Of a stretch of 9,074 nt of DNA, positions 6,916-9,074 are shown piece after piece. How positions within the stretch are numbered: the first letter of the stretch is position 1; each line of letters starts with the position of its first letter. Under the pieces are notes generated by a model, which made no database searches, was not told the origin of the DNA, and worked only from the letters and a program-made list of their open reading frames with translations. Both the position numbers and the translations under genes were made by a program. Origin of the DNA: an uncultured Eubacteriales bacterium (GTDB lineage Bacteria; Bacillota; Clostridia; Christensenellales; DTU072); assembly GCA_902766325.1 (NCBI GenBank), contig CACXDF010000176.1, forward strand, positions 1 to 9,074. Reading direction: 5' to 3'.

Positions 6916-8422
6916 GTTTACCGATCAACTTTTTTCCCGTCTTTACGACGATGAAAAAATAATTAAATTCAAAAAAGCGAACGTCTCCGACGACGGTCAT
7001 ATCCGTTTGGAGTTTTTGGTTTCGCACGACGATTACGGAAAGCTCACCGACGAATACAGAAAGAAGGTTTTGTCTCTTTGCGAAGAGATATTGCCGAAAA
7101 GTCTGTCCGTTGCCGTCGACTATATCATCGCCGTGCACGACGAAAAAACTCTTATTCGATTGATATATGAGTATATCAGATCCGAACGACCGAATTTTTA
7201 TTCTCTTTTTGCCGCCGTTCCCATTGACGTTGTTTTTAATAACGATCTTTTGACGGTTACGTTCACAATGGAAAAGTTTATGCACGATTACGCCGTCGAA
7301 TCCGATCTCGAAAAAGAATTACTTGCGTTTCTGGACACCGTCGTACTGGAAGAAATCGAGATCACGTACGTAGAGCTGCCAAATTCGGAAGGAAAGGAGA
7401 TCAAACAGACGGAATACTATGCCGAGACCATCCGTACCATTCCTACCGAAATTATCAAGTGCTACACGCGGAACGAGTTCAGCCCCGTGCGGTATATATA
7501 CGATATCAAAGATAAAGAATTGTCGAACATAACGGTCTGCGGTAAGATCAGCGGAATACGCGCAAGATACATAGAAAAAATCGATAAAACCGTTTATTCC
7601 TTTACCGTTAACGATACGACTTCGACGATGAAAGTAAAATATTTTGCCAGAAAGAATAAAAATTTCGATTGGGAAGAAGTGTTCGTCGATGACGCGACGC
7701 TGATGATCACGGGTTCCGTTCAAATGGATAAATTCGAAAACGGACTCGTTTTGTCGGCGCTCAGGATCGCGACCTGTAAAGCCGATTATTCGGGTATCGA
7801 TCTGAAAAGCAATTATAATAAAGAATATTCCGATTATCGTTATATTTTTCCCGAGCCGTGCCATAACGTCGAACAGGAAAACTTTTTGGAAAGCACCGAA
7901 ATGCCGGAGCGCCTTTTAAAAAATACGTACTGTGTCTTCGATATCGAGACGACCGGACTTAACTTTTCGACGGACGAGATCATCGAGATCGGCGCCGTAA
8001 AGATCGTAAACGGCGTTTTTACGGAAAGTTTTTCAACGTTCGTTCGCCCCAATTCGCCCGTCCCGGAAAACATTGAAAAGTTGACCGGAATAAAAAACGA
8101 AGACGTTGCGCTTGCGCCGCAACTTTGCGACGTTATTCCCGATTTTTATAAGTTTACCAGAGGTACCATCCTTGTCGGACATAATATTATCGGTTTCGAT
8201 CTGATTATGCTGAACGCCAACGCTCAACGCGTTAAGTATGAATTTACGAACGATGCGGTCGATACGTATCTTATGGCGCGTAATATCCTCGGAGGCTCTA
8301 AAAATAAGCTCATTGACGTCTGCACGAAGCTCGGCGTACCCTTGATCGGCGCGCATAGAGCCGTTAACGACGCCGAAGCGACCGCAAAATGCTTTTTAAA
8401 ATTAATAAAAATGGAAAAATGA
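6905..8422 (+). CDS. Short PolC-like protein: N-terminal region, OB fold and DEDDh 3'-5' exonuclease, no PHP or polymerase core
   Basis: The gene sits in the usual polC slot between ispG and rimP but encodes only 505 residues, against roughly 1,400-1,450 for PolC, the Bacillota replicative polymerase. Residues 1-202 resemble the variable PolC N-terminal region. Residues about 206-291 form an OB fold that aligns with PolC (ITVCGKISGI, VKYFARK, TGSVQMD). After a linker of about 50 residues comes the PolC-type exonuclease (about 343-502), with D346 and E348 (FDIETTGL), H426/N427...D432 (GHNIIGFD) and H484...D489 (HRAVND), so all catalytic residues are present. The PHP halves that normally flank the exonuclease and the whole polymerase palm/fingers are missing. 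The start at 6905 has GGAGA at 6891-6895, and the gene overlaps ispG by 11 nt. The frame is uninterrupted and the stop lies just after the exonuclease domain; a promoter and rimP follow. A free-standing proofreading subunit for another polymerase is the likely role, but this is inference. Confidence 0.88.
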   Translation: MTNEFTDQLFSRLYDDEKIIKFKKANVSDDGHIRLEFLVSHDDYGKLTDEYRKKVLSLCEEILPKSLSVAVDYIIAVHDEKTLIRLIYEYIRSERPNFYSLFAAVPIDVVFNNDLLTVTFTMEKFMHDYAVESDLEKELLAFLDTVVLEEIEITYVELPNSEGKEIKQTEYYAETIRTIPTEIIKCYTRNEFSPVRYIYDIKDKELSNITVCGKISGIRARYIEKIDKTVYSFTVNDTTSTMKVKYFARKNKNFDWEEVFVDDATLMITGSVQMDKFENGLVLSALRIATCKADYSGIDLKSNYNKEYSDYRYIFPEPCHNVEQENFLESTEMPERLLKNTYCVFDIETTGLNFSTDEIIEIGAVKIVNGVFTESFSTFVRPNSPVPENIEKLTGIKNEDVALAPQLCDVIPDFYKFTRGTILVGHNIIGFDLIMLNANAQRVKYEFTNDAVDTYLMARNILGGSKNKLIDVCTKLGVPLIGAHRAVNDAEATAKCFLKLIKMEK

Positions 8423-8433
8423 TCGAAAAATCC

Positions 8434-8462
8434 TTGCAAAGTGTTTTTTTATATGTTAAAAT
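8434..8462 (+). promoter_or_regulatory. Sigma-A-type promoter upstream of rimP
   Basis: A TTGCAA -35 box (8434-8439), a 17-nt spacer and a TAAAAT -10 box (8457-8462) preceded by TG at 8454-8455 give a near-consensus extended -10 promoter. The predicted transcription start is about 8469, leaving a leader of about 65 nt before rimP. It begins just after the end of the polC-like gene and gives rimP-nusA its own transcription. Confidence 0.75.
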
Positions 8463-8489
8463 GATATTGCTTTAAAGGTTAAAATCTTA

Positions 8490-8522
8490 AAAGTGGACGC
8501 GAAGCCGTCCACTTTCGTTTTT
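8490..8522 (+). terminator. Terminator-like hairpin in the rimP leader (possible attenuator)
   Basis: A perfect 10-bp stem pairs 8490-8499 with 8506-8515 (core GTGGACG/CGTCCAC, six-base loop CGAAGC). It is followed by CG and five T (8518-8522), so the T tract is interrupted. It can end the upstream ispG/polC-like transcript, but because it lies only about 20 nt downstream of the predicted start of the rimP promoter it must also be passed by rimP transcripts. This suggests an attenuator producing a short leader RNA unless read-through occurs. Confidence 0.82.
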
Positions 8523-8533
8523 AAAGGAGTAAA

Positions 8534-8989
8534 ATGACGTTAGAAGAAGTAAGCGCGATCATCCGCCCCGTCGTAGAAGAAAACGGATACGAAACGGTCG
8601 ATATCACTTTTAAAAAAGAATTCGGAACCGATACGTTGACCGTCTTTATTTATAAAAAGGGCGGCGTTGAATTGTCCGATTGCGAAAAGGTCACCGCGGC
8701 GCTCGATCCCGTTTTGGACGAATTGGATTTCGGAAACGAGGGTTATAACTTTAACGTTTCTTCTCCCGGGCTTGATCGTCCGATCGTTACTTCGGACGAC
8801 TACAGAAGGAACGAAGGAGAAGATATCGAGATCGTTTTTAAAGTACCGCAGGGAAAAAAGAAATCCGTCCACGGCGTTTTAACGGGATACGACGAGGAAA
8901 AGATCGTATTACTTTTGTCCGGCGGAAAAGAAATGACTTTTGAAAAAAATAATGCGTCGGTCGTTCGGCCGTACATTAGTTTTAAATAA
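8534..8989 (+). CDS. rimP: Ribosome maturation factor RimP
   Basis: RimP helps assemble the 30S subunit. The 151-residue protein has the usual two-domain layout: an N-terminal alpha/beta domain (about 1-83) with the family motif VSSPGLDRP (75-83), and a C-terminal SH3-like small beta-barrel (about 88-151) with GVLTGYDEEKIVL. The length is typical. The ATG at 8534 has AAAGGAG at 8523-8529, separated by a rather short 4 nt. The ribosome binding site starts immediately after the T tract of the leader hairpin. The following gene begins 45 nt downstream, in the conserved rimP-nusA arrangement. Identity is secure. Confidence 0.95.
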   Translation: MTLEEVSAIIRPVVEENGYETVDITFKKEFGTDTLTVFIYKKGGVELSDCEKVTAALDPVLDELDFGNEGYNFNVSSPGLDRPIVTSDDYRRNEGEDIEIVFKVPQGKKKSVHGVLTGYDEEKIVLLLSGGKEMTFEKNNASVVRPYISFK

Positions 8990-9034
8990 ATTACAAATCG
9001 AAAAAATAACATTCATTGGGAGGAAATCAAAAAA

Positions 9035-9074
9035 ATGGCACGTAAAGTCGAACAACCGGTAAAGAAAGACGATA
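9035..9074 (+). CDS. nusA: Start of the next gene, probably nusA (3'-truncated)
   Basis: Only 13 codons are visible, reading MARKVEQPVKKDD, preceded by GGGAGGA at 9018-9024. The assignment to transcription elongation/termination factor NusA rests on the strongly conserved rimP-nusA order, not on recognisable sequence. Most NusA proteins begin almost directly with their N-terminal domain (a pattern like MNxEFxxALxxLEKEKG), so these polar residues would be a short extension. A different gene cannot be excluded. Confidence 0.55.
   Translation, partial: MARKVEQPVKKDD

Noticed and set aside
6926..6943. Possible beta-clamp binding motif QLFSRL near the N-terminus of the PolC-like protein
   Set aside because: It does not match the usual QxxLF-type pentapeptide pattern and is too short to judge by eye.
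8423..8533. Frameshift or premature stop splitting a full-length polC
   Set aside because: The 111 nt after the stop contain a promoter and a hairpin and then rimP; there is no polymerase coding sequence in any frame downstream, so a single-base error cannot explain the short gene.

Overview
The window is a gene-dense, single-strand (+) stretch of housekeeping genes from what is most likely an uncultured Bacillota (Clostridia-type) bacterium. The evidence is the gene order tsf-pyrH-frr-uppS-cdsA-dxr-rseP-ispG-[polC slot]-rimP-(nusA), strong GGAGG-type ribosome binding sites, the MEP isoprenoid route (dxr, ispG), and PolC-type domains, which are characteristic of low-GC Gram-positives. TGA is used as a normal stop. 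I cannot place the organism more precisely from the sequence.

Layout. Positions 1-780 hold the 3' part of tsf (EF-Ts; its true start lies outside the window), closed by an intrinsic terminator at about 794-822. A long, tightly packed operon follows: pyrH (846-1547), frr (1568-2143), uppS (2143-2814), cdsA (2807-3679), dxr (3676-4773), rseP (4785-5894), ispG (5896-6915) and a shortened polC-like gene (6905-8422). From frr to the polC-like gene the junctions are 1-11 nt overlaps or gaps of at most 11 nt, so translational coupling is likely. A 111-nt intergenic region (8423-8533) carries a good sigma-A-type promoter followed at once by a terminator-like hairpin. Next come rimP (8534-8989) and the first codons of the next gene, probably nusA (9035 onward). 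No non-coding stretch reaches 300 nt, and I see no tRNA, rRNA, CRISPR or mobile element.

How the genes work together. tsf and frr serve translation and pyrH makes UDP. dxr and ispG supply isoprenoid precursors that uppS condenses into the undecaprenyl carrier. cdsA makes CDP-diacylglycerol for phospholipids, and rseP is a site-2 intramembrane protease. rimP and nusA form the ribosome-maturation/transcription-elongation unit.

Most notable observations. (1) The gene in the polC position encodes only 505 residues: PolC N-terminal region, OB fold and an intact DEDDh proofreading exonuclease. The PHP domain that normally surrounds the exonuclease and the whole polymerase core are absent, yet the frame is clean and a promoter and rimP follow directly. 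It looks like a PolC reduced in place to a free-standing proofreading/OB factor. (2) A promoter-terminator leader precedes rimP-nusA, matching the kind of attenuation reported for NusA autoregulation in Bacillus subtilis. (3) UppS has substitutions at several normally conserved active-site positions while keeping the catalytic Asp.
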